Positions 49,550-60,150 are shown, counted from the first letter of the stretch. The stretch: DNA of 64,000 nucleotides from Henricia sp. BOLD:AAB3569 (GCA_037783545.1 JBBELK010000093.1:1922001-1986000); one strand, 5' to 3'. Notes: generated from the sequence alone by a model not told the origin. Made by a program: numbers and translations.

Positions 49550-51420
49550 ACAGATCTTCCAGAACCAGGACCCACCATTTACTCCACAACCAGATTCACC
49601 ACCTCCGCTAATGTCCAATAATGAAAGCAATCCGACACCATCATAACTTCATACTGTCAGTCATATATACAGTAGCTATCAGAGTTTTCTTTGCTACAAT
49701 AACATTTGGATTGAGAGTGGATGTAAAGGGAGTGCATAGTGTCATCATGGAACTCCAAGTGACATTTCTTTCGAAATCTGCAATCACTGGTGCTTCAGAA
49801 GCCATTTTAAAGATGTACAGTCCGTGTATTTTCAAATGAGACATCAACACAAAAAATTGACCAACATTTAGTTATTGAACAATAATTTACTGTTAATATT
49901 TTAAATTATTGGCGGTCTGCCAATAATTTAGACTTGTAGACTTGCCCAAGTCCGACCTGCACAAGACAACAGAAAGACGCAACAGGGCTGCCAATGAAAT
50001 TGAATGGTGTTTGCACTGAAGACGGGCATACACAATCATTTGCTCAGATTTTTGTTTATGACACAGACCATGAACTGGGTAACCATCTCTGAGGACTACC
50101 ACTCAACCAGGACCAGCTGTATGGCTTGCATTCCCACAATCCATACATCCAGTCCTTCAAAACAGCAGCTGAACATCAGCCCCTACCAGATCACACACTT
50201 GCCATCCATGGAGACCACAAACCAAAATTGGCTCATCAGCATCAATACAATGTACCCACTTCCAGTAAAATAGCGATTCTTCTTCCAGGTTCCTTTGAAG
50301 ATCCACCAGGTACAAGATGTTGTTGTTCTGAGTAATCGCCAAGGCCATCTCAAACAAATTCATGAAACATGTAGGAGTTATGATCCTCTACATTATGTTC
50401 TTCTGTTTCCACAGGGTAAAAATGGATGGAAAATTGGAATGATGCAATTGAATTGTGTTAAGAAGTTCACTCTTCCAAAGCTTTGATCATGCAGGATTTC
50501 TACAAATACACAAAAGATGGATCAGCATGACAGCATGAATTTTCTTCACAGGTCAGGAAGACTTTTCCAACATTACATAGTTAATATGTATGCCAAGGTA
50601 GAGCTCAGCTGGTTCCAGTCACAAACAATCACAAACAATTACATGCAGACACATAAAAAGGTATTTGCAATGCAAAGGTCTGTTGCTGCAGATAATGTGC
50701 AAAGAGCAGGCAAGTCCATCATTCTATACATCTTCCTTGTAGGCAGCCCCAGTACATAAATCAAAAGTACCTTAGGGGCCGTCCATAAAGTACGTAAGCA
50801 CAAAATGCCGACTTTTTAGACCACTCCTTTACCCCTGTGACGTCATCCATATATTTAAATGTTGGGTGTACACATTGGCTCCAACCCCCTCCCCACTCCG
50901 TGCATACGTACTTTATGGATGGCCCCTTGATGCAATAGTCAAGAGGTATGGTAAACCTGACCTATTCATCACATTTACCTGCAATCCTCCTAGGCCTGAA
51001 ATTGTATCCATAGTGCGGATACAGTTCCACACCAGAGGCCCCATAATGGACCAGATCTAACAACCAGAGTTTTCCATTTGAGGTAGAAGTCTCTTCTTGA
51101 CAATTTGTTTTCGACACTACTGGTTTGCTGTCGCCTGCCAAATTCACGTCACTGGGAAAAATACAAAGACGACATTGCTGAAGACATAATTCATCACTAT
51201 CCACAAGCTGGACACCAAGGTAAATTCACCAGACACTTTCTCAAAAATATACAACAAAGTTTTCCAAGACCTCAACTCGGTACTTCAGAGATTACACAAA
51301 TCTTTGACAGATTTCAGGATGCTACTTCCACAAGCCAAATTACCCCTGTCACGATTTTGCCAGACTCTTCAAGATGAACTATGTTATGATACCAACCAAC
51401 AGCGTTAGCAGAGGCTAACA
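49550..51420 (+). mobile_element. Helitron relic (Rep/Helitron-like N domain)
   Basis: Fragments in shifting frames match Helitron proteins in the right order. They are FQNQDPPFTPQPDSPPPLM; FAQIFVYDTDHELGNHL; HSHNPYIQSFKTAAEHQPLP; VPTSSKIAILLPG; then NRQGHLKQIHETCRSYDPLH with LLFPQGKNGW; RSGRLFQHYIVNMYAKVE; GKSIIL..GSP; and, after a MITE insertion, DAIVKRYGKPDLFITFTCNP. A later part (KYKDDIAEDIIHHYPQ) may be the region before the helicase. The helicase itself is not seen. Helitrons are rolling-circle DNA transposons. Several stops and frame changes show that this copy is dead. Confidence 0.8.
50774..50927. mobile_element. PIF/Harbinger-type MITE inside the Helitron relic
   Basis: The ends GGGGCCGTCCATAAAGTACG and GTACTTTATGGATGGCCCC belong to the same family as 2295-2867. 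The flanks are TTA/TTG. Removing it restores the Helitron reading KYLDAIVKRYGKPDLF, which proves both the insertion point and the order of events. Confidence 0.85.
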
Positions 51421-51770
51421 AAGGAAGATAACTGAAGACCAGAAAAGCATATCAACTTTGCAGGCAGGATTCCCCGGGAAGTTTCCCCCTACTTTTTCAA
51501 AAGTATGGGGAACTTGCCGTTGCCTCCTCCAGTATAGCTGCTACACTCCTGACAGGAGGAAGAACAGCTCATTCCTAACCATACGAGGGCCCTCCTGTAA
51601 AAGAGAAAACTAAGAAAAACAAGCAATGGTTAGATAAGCCAATGGAAAAAACCCATTGAGGGAAAGAAAGGTGCCCCAAAGATACACTTAAGTGGGTAAA
51701 CTTAGTACAGAGAGTTTACAGATGACTTATGCGATAGTGCAATTTTGTTTTTGTTTCACTGCAGAGCCAA

Positions 51771-52346
51771 GATGTACCCTCAGGGTACACAGCAGGGACA
51801 ATTTTACTGTGGATTGTGTGGAAAGATATTTAACAAGAGATTTAACTTCAACAGACATAAGGTCACCCACTACCAGTACAGGGAACGTTTCCAGTGTAGG
51901 TACTGCCCCAATTCCTACCCTAGGAGGTATCCCGTCAAGAGGCATTATAATGTCGCCCATAGTCAATACACTCAGGAGGTGACCTACATAAATCCGAGGA
52001 TCGAGCAGATCAGGCCCTGTACAGCACAACACCGAGCAGAAACAACAGGAGAGAAATAGAGGCAGACAGGCGAGAGGAAAGACCAATGGAAGAGGAAAGT
52101 GAGACGATGGAAGAAAACAGGCCGGTTGAGCAACCACAGCAGAATGAGAGGAAGATGGAGGCGTGGCCGGTGTTGATGAGAGAGCAGATGATCAAGAAGA
52201 AAGAAAGGAAGATGGGAGTCGGGAGCAAGATGAGAGAGAAGAAATAGATATAACCATTGGCTCGGATGAACAAATTGAGGCGGACGCAGCAGAGGCAACG
52301 ATCACTTTTATGGCATCGGACTTAGAGGATCGCCTGGACGAAACCA
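51771..52346 (+). pseudogene. Exon 1: two C2H2 fingers and acidic linker
   Basis: MYPQGTQQGQFYCGLCGK begins the first finger. The second finger follows after the linker THYQYRER. Then comes YINPRIEQIRP, a glutamate-rich stretch in all three frames (two frame changes between 52060 and 52163) and the block IGSDEQIEADAAEATITFM. The same order of blocks recurs at 59340-59870, showing a paralog. The exon ends near 52346 at a CGAG-GTTTAC donor-like site. Confidence 0.65.
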
Positions 52347-52429
52347 AAGGTATCAAGAAGACCACGCGAGGTTTACTTTTTAAATAATGTAGGACATGAA
52401 GAATAAATAAAACATTTAAGATCTAGGTC

Positions 52430-52830
52430 AGGAGTTGGTTGTTGAATGTAAAATGTACAAGGTGTGGCAGTTATAATAAGTGGGCTTCCCAGCCTTTGCC
52501 TGCTGGCAATATTATTTGTCAGCAGCAATTCTTTTTGCTGGTGAGGGGCCCAACGAGGTTCTACGCCTTTTGAACAGCATTGGTATTGTTACCCACACTG
52601 TGCATACCTACTATATGCACCAGTCAAAGCACCTCATACAGGCAGTTCGCACAGTATGGGAGCAGCATATCAGAGAAATGCATCGACAGATGAGAGAGGC
52701 GGGGGATCCCCTGTGCATCACAGGTGATGGACGTGCAGATAGTCCAGGACACTCGGCTAAGTTCGGCACTTACATGTACACTGCTTTGGAGGTTCGGCAT
52801 AACAAGATTATGGACATCAAGTTGGTTCAG
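52430..52830 (+). pseudogene. Exon 2: transposase core with first catalytic-like D
   Basis: It begins VKCTRCGSYNKWASQP and shifts frame near 52510 into AGEGPNEVLRLLNSIGI, QAVRTVWEQHIREMHRQMRE, then LCITGDGRADSPGHSAKFGT and IMDIKLVQ before a GTTGGT donor. DGRxDSPGxxAKxxTY is the signature of this transposase-like family. Confidence 0.7.
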
Positions 52831-52989
52831 GTTGGTGATGTTTGTGAAAAATAGTAAAAAGCATCTGAAACTAGGGATGGGATGTTTAACCGGTTAAACC
52901 ATTTAACCGAAAGAATTTACAATAGTTTTCAGAGGGATATTTGTAATGACTTCATGAATACGGAAGTATTTGAATAGAAGTGCTACCAT

Positions 52990-53522
52990 GCATTTGTGAC
53001 TTTACGACTAAACAACGGCAATTCACTACTCTATGGATTCCCTCAGAATCAAATATACCGTCTTCAGAATACCGCTGCCCGCATCATCACCTTATCTAGG
53101 AGGAACTGTCACATCACCCCCATTTTGAAGGAACTACACTGGCTTCCTGTCTCCCAAAGGATTGTGTTCAAACTCATGCTACTGGTCCACAAAGCTCTCA
53201 ACAACAAGGCTCCCTACTACATTAAGGAACTACTACATGAATATTCTCCAGCAAGAACTCTTCGATCAAGTATTAAACCAGCAACTTCTCAATGAACCAA
53301 ATTATAAACGAACTTGGGGCGCCAGATCTTTTTCTGTTGCAGCTCCTCGACTTTGGAATTCATTGCCACTTGAACTCAGATCATGCCACTGTACAACTAC
53401 GTTTAAATCACTTCTAAAGACTTACTTGGTGTCGTAAATTTTAAAGAATTAATTACTCGTTGTTTACAGCGCCTTGAGCACCCTGCAGGGTGGATGTGCG
53501 CTTTACAAAAACTATGAATGCT
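52990..53522 (+). mobile_element. 5'-truncated LINE, L2/CR1-type reverse transcriptase C-terminus
   Basis: Reads NNGNSLLYGFPQNQIYRLQN, TAARIITLSRRNCHITPILK, ELHWLPVSQRIVFKLMLL, NNKAPYYIKELLHEYSPART, then in the next frame RTWGARSFSVAAPRLWNSLP and STFKSLLKTYL-like text. These are the thumb and C-terminal motifs of L2/CR1-clade LINEs. The 3' tail agcgccttgagcaccctgc then gatgtgcgctttacaaaa is typical. One frame change near 53285. It is dead on arrival by 5' truncation. Confidence 0.85.
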
Positions 53523-53527
53523 AGGAT

Positions 53528-53815
53528 AGGGCGACAATTTGTGTGTAAAAAAGCTCTATTAGGGCGACACGCTCAATAGGGCGACATTTTGGTGTCGCCC
53601 TATATATATTTTTTAAAATCATTTTTTTAGGTCAAAAACCATTTTTTTAGGTCAAAAACCATTTTTATTAGGACTAGAGCTGTTTCTTTTTGGTCTGGAA
53701 CCATTTTTGGAAGCTTTGGGTAAAAAAATAAGGTTTCATTTTGAGTGGTTCTTGCCGAAATTTGTGGTCCCCGGGGAGAGTCTTCCCGAAATGTCGCCCT
53801 ATTGCGGTATCCAGA
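53528..53815. mobile_element. MITE with ATAGGGCGACA ends, in the hAT-like element
   Basis: The left end ATAGGGCGACAATTT pairs with the right end AAATGTCGCCCTAT. The interior repeats aggtcaaaaaccattttt, also present in the 37281-37593 element, so the two families share an interior. Confidence 0.6.
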
Positions 53816-54385
53816 GTTCTTACAAATCTCATTATTATTATTATTATAAAATTGAAATAATATACGGTGGTGTTGTAAATTTTGACCAGATAAATGTTGT
53901 TATTTTGGGAGCCTAGGGGTATCGTGCGCATTGCAAATGCATATATATATATAAACCACCAGCAATACTCTTTGGTGTTGGTCGAACGGTTAATCGGTTA
54001 ACCAACTATTGAAAGAATTGCAAACCGGTTTCTGAATTAACCGTAAATTCTCACCCCTATCTGATACAAGAAAAAAGTCCATAAAAATACTGTAGGTTGC
54101 TGAAGAGAAATGCCCCAAAGCGACAGCAATCCTTCTGTGGTCAAAGAAAAATCAAAGTTTTACAAGGCAAGCTTTTATTCATTAACATCAAAAGTAAAAG
54201 CATTCCTCCTACACAAATATCGATCATATGCAGAAATCAGTCCATAAAGTTATTTTGTATTTCAAGGGCCTTTTAAATTAAATCTGAAATGTTAAATACC
54301 TTTAGCCAGCTTTACATTTTTTTTAAAAACTGCTTAATCATTGGAGAGATGTTTGTTTATGCTAACTTGCTTGTGTGCATTACAG

Positions 54386-54572
54386 TCTAACGGGGTAAAG
54401 AGTTCATACCACATGGAGTTAGAGGGAGTAAAGAAGACGTTGAAATCACTGAGAGAAGATGGTCTTGTTGTCAGTAGTTTGGTCACCGACAGACATCGGC
54501 AGATGGCCAAGTACATGAGAGAGAACGAAGAAGATGTCAAGCATATGTTTGACGTGTGGCATGTTGCCAAGA
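54386..54572 (+). pseudogene. Exon 3: second catalytic-like D and DVWH motif
   Basis: After gcattacag it reads NGVKSSYHMELEGVKKTLKS, then VVSSLVTDRHRQMAKYMREN, then HMFDVWHVAKS, and a GTATGT donor. The open frame is intact here. Confidence 0.75.
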
Positions 54573-54784
54573 GTATGTGATAAGATATTTTCATCACAAA
54601 TTAAAATGAAAATTTCTAATTCAGGGTGACACCAGGTGACTCGAAATGTATGTGCTAATGTGCAATGCACAGAGACTAATAGGCTGCAGTTAATTTGTAC
54701 CTTGCTCTGCTTGTATGAAAATAGATCAGTTTCATTATACAAAACGCACATACCAACCTCCTCCTTTTTGTCATTTTCTACCAG

Positions 54785-55032
54785 AATAGAAAGATAGACC
54801 AGCTGGCAAAAAAAAAGGGGTTCGAGCAGGTGGCCGATTGGAAACAAAGTGTAAATAACCATGTGTACTGGTGTGCTTCATCTACCAAAGATGAAGAAGA
54901 AGATATTCGCAAGGCAAAATGGAGTTCGCTGGCCAACCCACATGCAGAACATACACGATGGGCATGCAGATATTTTCCCCAGATGTCTGCATGCTCCTTT
55001 GGGGGTTTGGCAAAAGAAGTGGTTGACACCAG
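54785..55032 (+). pseudogene. Exon 4: NHxYWCA region
   Basis: After ttctaccag: NRKIDQLAKKKGFEQVADWK, QSVNNHVYWCASSTKDEEED, AKWSSLAN, then after a one-base frame change HMQNIHDGHADIFPR and GVWQKKWLTP before a GTCTGT donor. The first junction is not in perfect phase with exon 3. A decayed copy of the ATAAAGTACGTAC MITE follows in the intron (55065-55185). Confidence 0.65.
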
Positions 55033-55064
55033 GTCTGTGCACAATTATACTGTACTTGCAATAA

Positions 55065-55185
55065 AGTACAAATGTATGTACGCATACTTTATGGAGGGGG
55101 GGTCGGGAGGGATGGTTAGAGCCAATGTGTATTACCCAACGTTAAATTATGGGTGACACCAGGGGAGTCTAAAAAGTCAACATGC
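55065..55185. repeat. Partial MITE of the ATAAAGTACGTAC family
   Basis: Contains tacgcatactttatggaggg, gagccaatgtg and ctaaaaagtcaac, in the order of the 2295-2867 and 50774-50927 elements, without clean ends. Confidence 0.6.
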
Positions 55186-55281
55186 ACAAACCAAAACTAA
55201 ATATTTGCCCTGCTAATGTCAACTATACGTATTTTAAAGATTTTATCACAATTCATGTTTCGCATTTCTAAACGGGCACAG

Positions 55282-55440
55282 AAGCGTGCGTAAAACTCTG
55301 CGAGATCTTGGAGAATAAGACACTTGTCGCAGACATTCGCAAACTGTCAACCACCTGCCAGACTTCATCTTTGGAATCATTTCACAGCCTGCTCAAACAC
55401 CCAAGCTGAAGGCATACTCTTATGACGGTATTCTGTGCAG
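55282..55440 (+). pseudogene. Exon 5: region of the last catalytic-like E
   Basis: After gggcacag: EACVKLCEILENKTLVADIR, KLSTTCQTSSLESFHSLLKH, then a frame change near 55400 to PKLKAYSYDGILC and a GTTAGT donor. The LESFHSLL motif corresponds to LEvyHsL in relatives. Confidence 0.7.
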
Positions 55441-55516
55441 GTTAGTTATGTCGTTTGCTACATAACATGTAGATTACAAATACCCAGCCTTTTTGTTCAT
55501 ACTACTTACTTTGCAG

Positions 55517-55665
55517 ATTCAGAATTGCATCCATGCATTACAATGAGAACAGTGACAGACCTCATGCCAGCAAGATAGATGGCTCATTGCAGTACCATGT
55601 CAGCAGGCCAAAGTACAAAGGTGGGGCTGCAACTGTAACACCCGTAAAAGAAACTGCACGATCTG
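55517..55665 (+). pseudogene. Exon 6: C-terminal MHYNEN region
   Basis: After tttgcag: FRIASMHYNENSDRPHASKI, then SLQYHVSRPKYKGGAATVTP, VKETARSG and a GTGAGT donor. In phase with exon 5. An acidic end follows at about 55849-56046 (SQEDDEYASDQDDVNDKPKD), before GTACAT. Confidence 0.7.
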
Positions 55666-56059
55666 GTGAGTTCTTTTTTAAACGAACCGCTAAAAATATT
55701 ATCGTTTATCTGAACAAAAATTGATGAGCTAGCTGGAGAAATTTCATCCACATGAAAAAATAAAGCACCATCAGCTATGAATTCCCAACAGAAAGATGCC
55801 TTTTATGGACAGAAACAAAATATTAGGTCATAGCATGGTGTACAGAAATTGCAAAATTGGTCAGAAGAGGAACTGACCATCCAGACCAACATGACCAAAA
55901 CAATGATAGCACTGGTGCGTGGGTGAACAAGTCGAGCTGAATACCATTAGCACGAGCCAAGAGGATGACGAATATGCATCCGATCAGGATGATGTTAACG
56001 ATAAGCCCAAAGATGATGAAACTGAACCCTGGACTTCTGAGGGAGAGGTACATGTACCA

Positions 56060-56760
56060 CTGATAATTTTGAAAATGAAAATAATTTTTAAAATGTCTCT
56101 TTTTAAACCGGGAATGAAAAGTTGATTCATTGTGATGTAAATTAATTGTAAATTAATTGTGATGTAAATTAAGAGATAAATGTAATGGGAAAGAAGAAAA
56201 AAGGCCAGTTATAGAAAGGGCCAGTTTGTGACAGTTATACCCAGCATCAACGTGTTCAGCAATTTATACTTTGAAACTATTTTTTCTTAAATGCCAACAT
56301 TATGAAAAATTCTATAAAATTTCAATGTAAACAAAGCTAGTTCACCATGCTAGTTCACCCTGTTATCAAGCGACCTTTGCATTTCCTTACAAACTTCCAG
56401 GCACTGGGAAATTCCCCAAGTACTCTCAACTGTTGACTCATATCCTGAGTTTACTAAAGGTTCCTGTGGAGTGCATTGTTTTCAGAGGCCAACAGCATAC
56501 AGCCATCAAAATAAAATCTGGACTTGTGATTTGGCCATGTATTGAAGAGTATCATTAAAACCATCAAAACTAGACTGAACTGTCAGAATGATGCACCTGT
56601 TGTGCTTTTGGTTTGGGTTTAAGTTTACACTTGTAATGAAAAAAAGTGGAAACAAATTTGACATTTTTATTGTGATCACATCTGCAAACTTGCCCCATTT
56701 AAACTTCACGTTGATTCAGGTTCAATCTACATTTCAATCTGCAAAGTCACATGTACTGCT
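56060..56760. other. Stretch without recognised gene
   Basis: AT-rich. Nothing assigned. Confidence 0.4.
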
Positions 56761-56765
56761 GAATA

Positions 56766-57322
56766 GACCGATCCAGTAAGCTCCGCCCATTTTGAAACTG
56801 ACCAATCACAGCCCCAAGTTGAGATCTCCAAAAAGTGTATCTCCATTTTGGCGAACCCAGTCCTCAAAATTTTGTGCACAGAGATACGGTAAACTGCAGC
56901 ACGAGTGACGCAAAAACACAATAAACATAATTTTTTTTATCAGTTTTAAACAAATTGTTTAAGACTCGCCAAACCTACTATTAATCCATTCATAAATACT
57001 TGTGTAAATCGGTAAAACTCACCAAAATTATCTGGTCATTTTGCCATGTTTTGCATTTACTTTCCTACACTGCGTTCTAAATGTGCGTTGAGTTGTTTTT
57101 GTCCGATCGCGCACGTTACGCGTAAAGATAGCATGTTGTACGCGCATGCACACGACCAGATACTGTGCCCATTTTGCTTTCGAGCGTGCAGTTTCTGTGT
57201 GCGTGTGCGTGTTCCATACGCGCTGACCAGGGCGCGGCCTGAAAAGCAGTAAATAAAAAGTTACGTTGCCTCGCACGTGTGCCATGTTGCTAGGCAATTG
57301 GGCGGAGCTTACTGGATCTGTC
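56766..57322. mobile_element. TA-flanked element, GATCCAGTAAGCTCCGCCCA ends
   Basis: The left end GACCGATCCAGTAAGCTCCG and the inverse of the right end CTTACTGGATCTGTC pair through CTCCGCCCA. TA lies at both borders. It is 557 bp, with a CG-rich right half. Frames through it are not genes. Confidence 0.7.
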
Positions 57323-57326
57323 TATA

Positions 57327-57470
57327 TACCGTATCTAATAGCCGCCATTTCGTGGGACAGTTTCTTTGTTCCTTGAGGACATGCATGGTTGAACATATTG
57401 TGCTTACATTGTTGAACGGTTTAAGTAACAAAAGGTGCCTCACGAAATGGCGGCTATTCGATACGGTCTA
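57327..57470. mobile_element. MITE directly adjoining, CCGTATCTAATAGCCGCCAT ends
   Basis: The left end ACCGTATCTAATAGCCGCCA and the inverse of the right end TGGCGGCTATTCGATACGGT pair through ATTTCGTG. It starts within a few bases of the end of the preceding element. It is about 144 bp. Confidence 0.75.
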
Positions 57471-57479
57471 TTGTATGTG

Positions 57480-58555
57480 CGGTCATATGCGAGCCTTACA
57501 GTTTGCACCATTTTGGGTAGCAATTTTACAAAATGCTTAATACCCAGGTGTTATTCATCTATGTTGGCATCAATGGACTTGGTCAGGGCTTTAGGAGTCC
57601 AAGGCTTTACTAATTTCCTCAACTTGATGGTCCCTAATATACCTGTATCATCAAGTTCCCCCACCCCCACCCCCCACCCCCCACCCCCCTACGGCAGGAA
57701 AATGGAAACAGCTGCCAGTATGAGCATCTTGGATAAATTAGAAATGACAGTAGTAATAGGGTAATTGTACTGGTATTCTTGTGGCCGGTTTTGCCACAAA
57801 TTTTCAGTTTACTGGAATCAATTTGGTCTGGCTAAAGGTCATTTTTATGGAAAGTTATGAATCATAGCGTGTCATTTTACTTTAATTCACACATTTGAGA
57901 ATGAAAAACAGCTGTCCAAAAATAAACAGCTGTAAGGAGTGCCATTCTTTTCAGATGTAAATTTGGAACATTTTATTGTAAAATGCATCCACTGATAAAC
58001 TTCGCAGAAGAGGTTAAAGGTTTAGTGAAGTGAAAATTATCAACCATTTGTTTTTATACACAAATCAAAAGATCAAAGTGTTGCAGACAAAGGGGCAAAC
58101 TGTAATTTGTTTTCATTTCAGAAAGAAGTTATCTTTTCTTTACTTCAAATTATTTTGACAGACGAGGGCGCTGTTTATTGCTAGTCATGGATGGAACCCA
58201 CAGTTGAAAAACAAAGAAAGAACATTACATTTCAAACAGTAGCAGTAGCCCACTGATCCTTTTCTGACCCAAACAAACTTGTTGGGATTGTTGCAAATGA
58301 CATACTACACAAACTCAGTAAACTGATACAGATCATAACACCAAGAAGTCTCTGAAAATGACAAAAACTTTTGTACACAAGTCAATGGAGATTTCCTCTG
58401 TTGTCCTGAGATGACATCACGGATTTGTTAATGAATATGGAAATTCATTAGCATAAAAATTGAATACTTGCAATTACATCAAATTTTCTGAAATTGACTG
58501 AAATGTGTAAAACACACCCTCTACTATTATTATATTTAATAAAAACCCTATTTCA
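57480..58555. other. Stretch without recognised gene
   Basis: It holds a CCCCCACCCC run near 57658-57690. No supported exons. Confidence 0.4.
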
Positions 58556-58559
58556 CACA

Positions 58560-59088
58560 TCCTTTAACAAAACATTAAATGCCTTTGAGGACATAGCACA
58601 CACCATAGCGACCAGTGAAGCTGGAGTCATCCGACTTGTCCGCACTGATCCATTAATTTCTATTTGGCAGGTGAAAAGTCAACCCCATGGTGACAGATAT
58701 GCTGTGTCTAAATGCGGGAAATGGACTAACCAACTGTCAGTGCCATTCCTGGACATGGACCCATATGCCCTGTAAGCATATGTTTGCCTTGATTATTTTG
58801 AAGACCTTTCCTGGGACAGTTTCCCACTCTTTACTCTAGATGAAGAAATTACTTTGTTTGGTGAAAGGAGGCATGTGCAAATTAAAGAGAAGCACGAGAT
58901 GGTTGACAAAGGACAGGCCAGGCCAACATAGAGTTGCCCAGTAGGAAGCGTAGGCCCATCTCAGAACTTAAGTCAGCTGCGGTTCTTTGCAGAGAACAGC
59001 TGGCTGTTTTAGACAAGACTACGTACCTGTGTACGGATGTTGAGGATCTTCAGTATCTCATTACTTTACTCAAGGGAGCTAACAGGTA
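58560..59088 (+). pseudogene. Unknown gene, N-terminal part of the second C2H2 gene (probable)
   Basis: Open segments read LNAFEDIAHTIATSEAGVIR, GDRYAVSKCGKWTNQLSVPF, then LDYFEDLSWDSFPLFTLDEE, ITLFGERRHVQIKEKHEMVD, and after a frame change IELPSRKRRPISELKSAAVL, CREQLAVLDKTTYLCTDVED, LQYLITLLKGANR with a GTAGTC donor. The text is dense, charged and clearly protein-like, with two or three frame changes. I do not recognise the family. It lies just upstream of the C2H2 pieces on the same strand, so I infer one gene. Confidence 0.5.
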
Positions 59089-59324
59089 GTCATTCACATC
59101 TGTACAAGGAAGATGGTGTATACACATGTTTGTTCAGAGGTACCATTGCCCAAACAAAAAACAACTTGTCGTCCTCAAACAAAAGAATAGACTAAAAATA
59201 AAACAGACCAAGCAAGTCTCGTGCAAGTGGAAGGGTTGGTGCTTCAGCCGACAGAGTGCGAAAAGGGGTATCTGTGACAGTGTCATCTGAGGGAACTGCT
59301 GAAGAGATCATTGTTGTGTGGAAA

Positions 59325-60000
59325 ATAGTTTAACAAGCGGTACAACTTTGATAGGCACCGGGTAACCCATTATTCCTACCGCGAAAGATACCAGTGCAGG
59401 CTATGCCCTAATGCCTACCCCAGGAGGTAACATCTGAAACGCCACTATCAAACGGTCCACGACCGTCGTGGGGAGGATGTGGCCAATATAAATCCTCAGA
59501 TTGAGCAGATTCGCCCCCAAATATACAACCAGAGAAAGGAAGGTAGCTACCACAGCGCGATAGCCAAGGAGGAGGAAGGGAGGCAGGTTGATGGTGCACG
59601 GGGGAATGATGGTAAAACGGAGGTGGAGAAAATCCATAAGTAAGGGAAGACCCCCAGCCCACCCAGCAGCCAATCCCAGAAAATACAGAGGAAGCGGAAT
59701 CATCAATTTTGGAGAGAAACCTTGGGTCACCCGAGGAGATTGAAGCTAATGCATCAGAGTTGGACATGTCCATTTTGGCGCCCGATGGAGAAGATCATTT
59801 CAATAAGACTGCTAGCACATACAAGACACCATCACGAGGAAAGCCGAACCTGCTGAAGATGCGGGGCAAGGTGATGTCAGGAGACAATAACGATGATGGA
59901 GACAGCAGTGAGGAAGACGAGACAGAAGAACCAACTAGACGCAGAGTTAATACAGCGCACAGATGGAAGAAGATTAATGATGGGGACGTTGACAGAAATT
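59325..60000 (+). pseudogene. Paralogous C2H2 fingers and acidic linker
   Basis: LLCGK, a stop, then FNKRYNFDRHRVTHYSYRER, YQCRLCPNAYPRR, a stop, HLKRHYQTVHDRR and INPQIEQIRP closely follow exon 1 of the 51.8-kb gene. Then come a degraded stretch, SPEEIEANASELDMSILAPD, GEDHFNKTASTYKTPSRGKP and an acidic segment with SSEEDETEEPTRRRV. The shared EQIEA..AsE..m..lA.D.ED block confirms that the two genes are paralogs. Two stops inside the fingers mark it as a relic. Confidence 0.65.
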
Positions 60001-60049
60001 AGGGAAACGCACACAGTTACAGAGTTCAATGATCGGGGTGGAATAATTA

Positions 60050-60150
60050 GGAGGGAGGAAACAAAGCGAGGTTATGTGTTTGGAGGAAACAAAGCGAGGT
60101 TATGTGTTGGGAGGAAACAAAGCAAGGTTATGTGTTGGGAGGAAAGAAGG
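60050..60150 (+). repeat. Short tandem repeat, about 30-bp unit, three copies
   Basis: The unit GGAGGAAACAAAGCGAGGTT then atgtgttgg is repeated about three times, near the end of the acidic linker. Confidence 0.85.

Larger units (their letters stand above)
52872..54059. mobile_element. hAT-like element in the transposase intron
   Basis: The left end TAGGGATGGGATGTTTAACC and right end ACGGTTAATTCAG...CACCCCTA (inverse) pair loosely. Subterminal ggttaaccggttaa and caatag/ctattgaaag match in inverse. An 8-bp flank TCTGAAAC/TCTGATAC (7 of 8) fits hAT. It contains a LINE tail and another MITE. Confidence 0.65.
51771..56046 (+). pseudogene. C2H2 zinc-finger plus Kolobok-like DDE transposase gene
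   Basis: Ordered exons encode: two C2H2 fingers (FYCGLCGKIFNKRFNFNRH and FQCRYCPNSYPRRYPVKRH); an acidic linker ending in the conserved SDEQIEADAAE and ASDLEDRLDETKG; a core with GDGRADSPGHSAKFGTY; then LVTDRHRQM, FDVWHVAKS and WKQSVNNHVYWCA; then TTCQTSSLESFHSLL; then YSYDGILCRFRIASMHYNE; and an acidic tail. This order is that of a multicopy transposase family in invertebrates and fish, which I match to Kolobok with moderate confidence. The D of GDGR, D of TDRH and E of SLESFH could be the catalytic triad. At least four frame changes (in the linker, near 52520, near 54938, near 55400) make it a probable relic. Big repeats sit in its introns. Confidence 0.6.

Noticed and set aside
53674-53931. 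Open frames next to the LINE tail
   Set aside because: They cross a MITE and a TTA microsatellite.
57028-57297. 89-residue minus-strand frame
   Set aside because: It lies within the CG-rich half of the 56766-57322 element.
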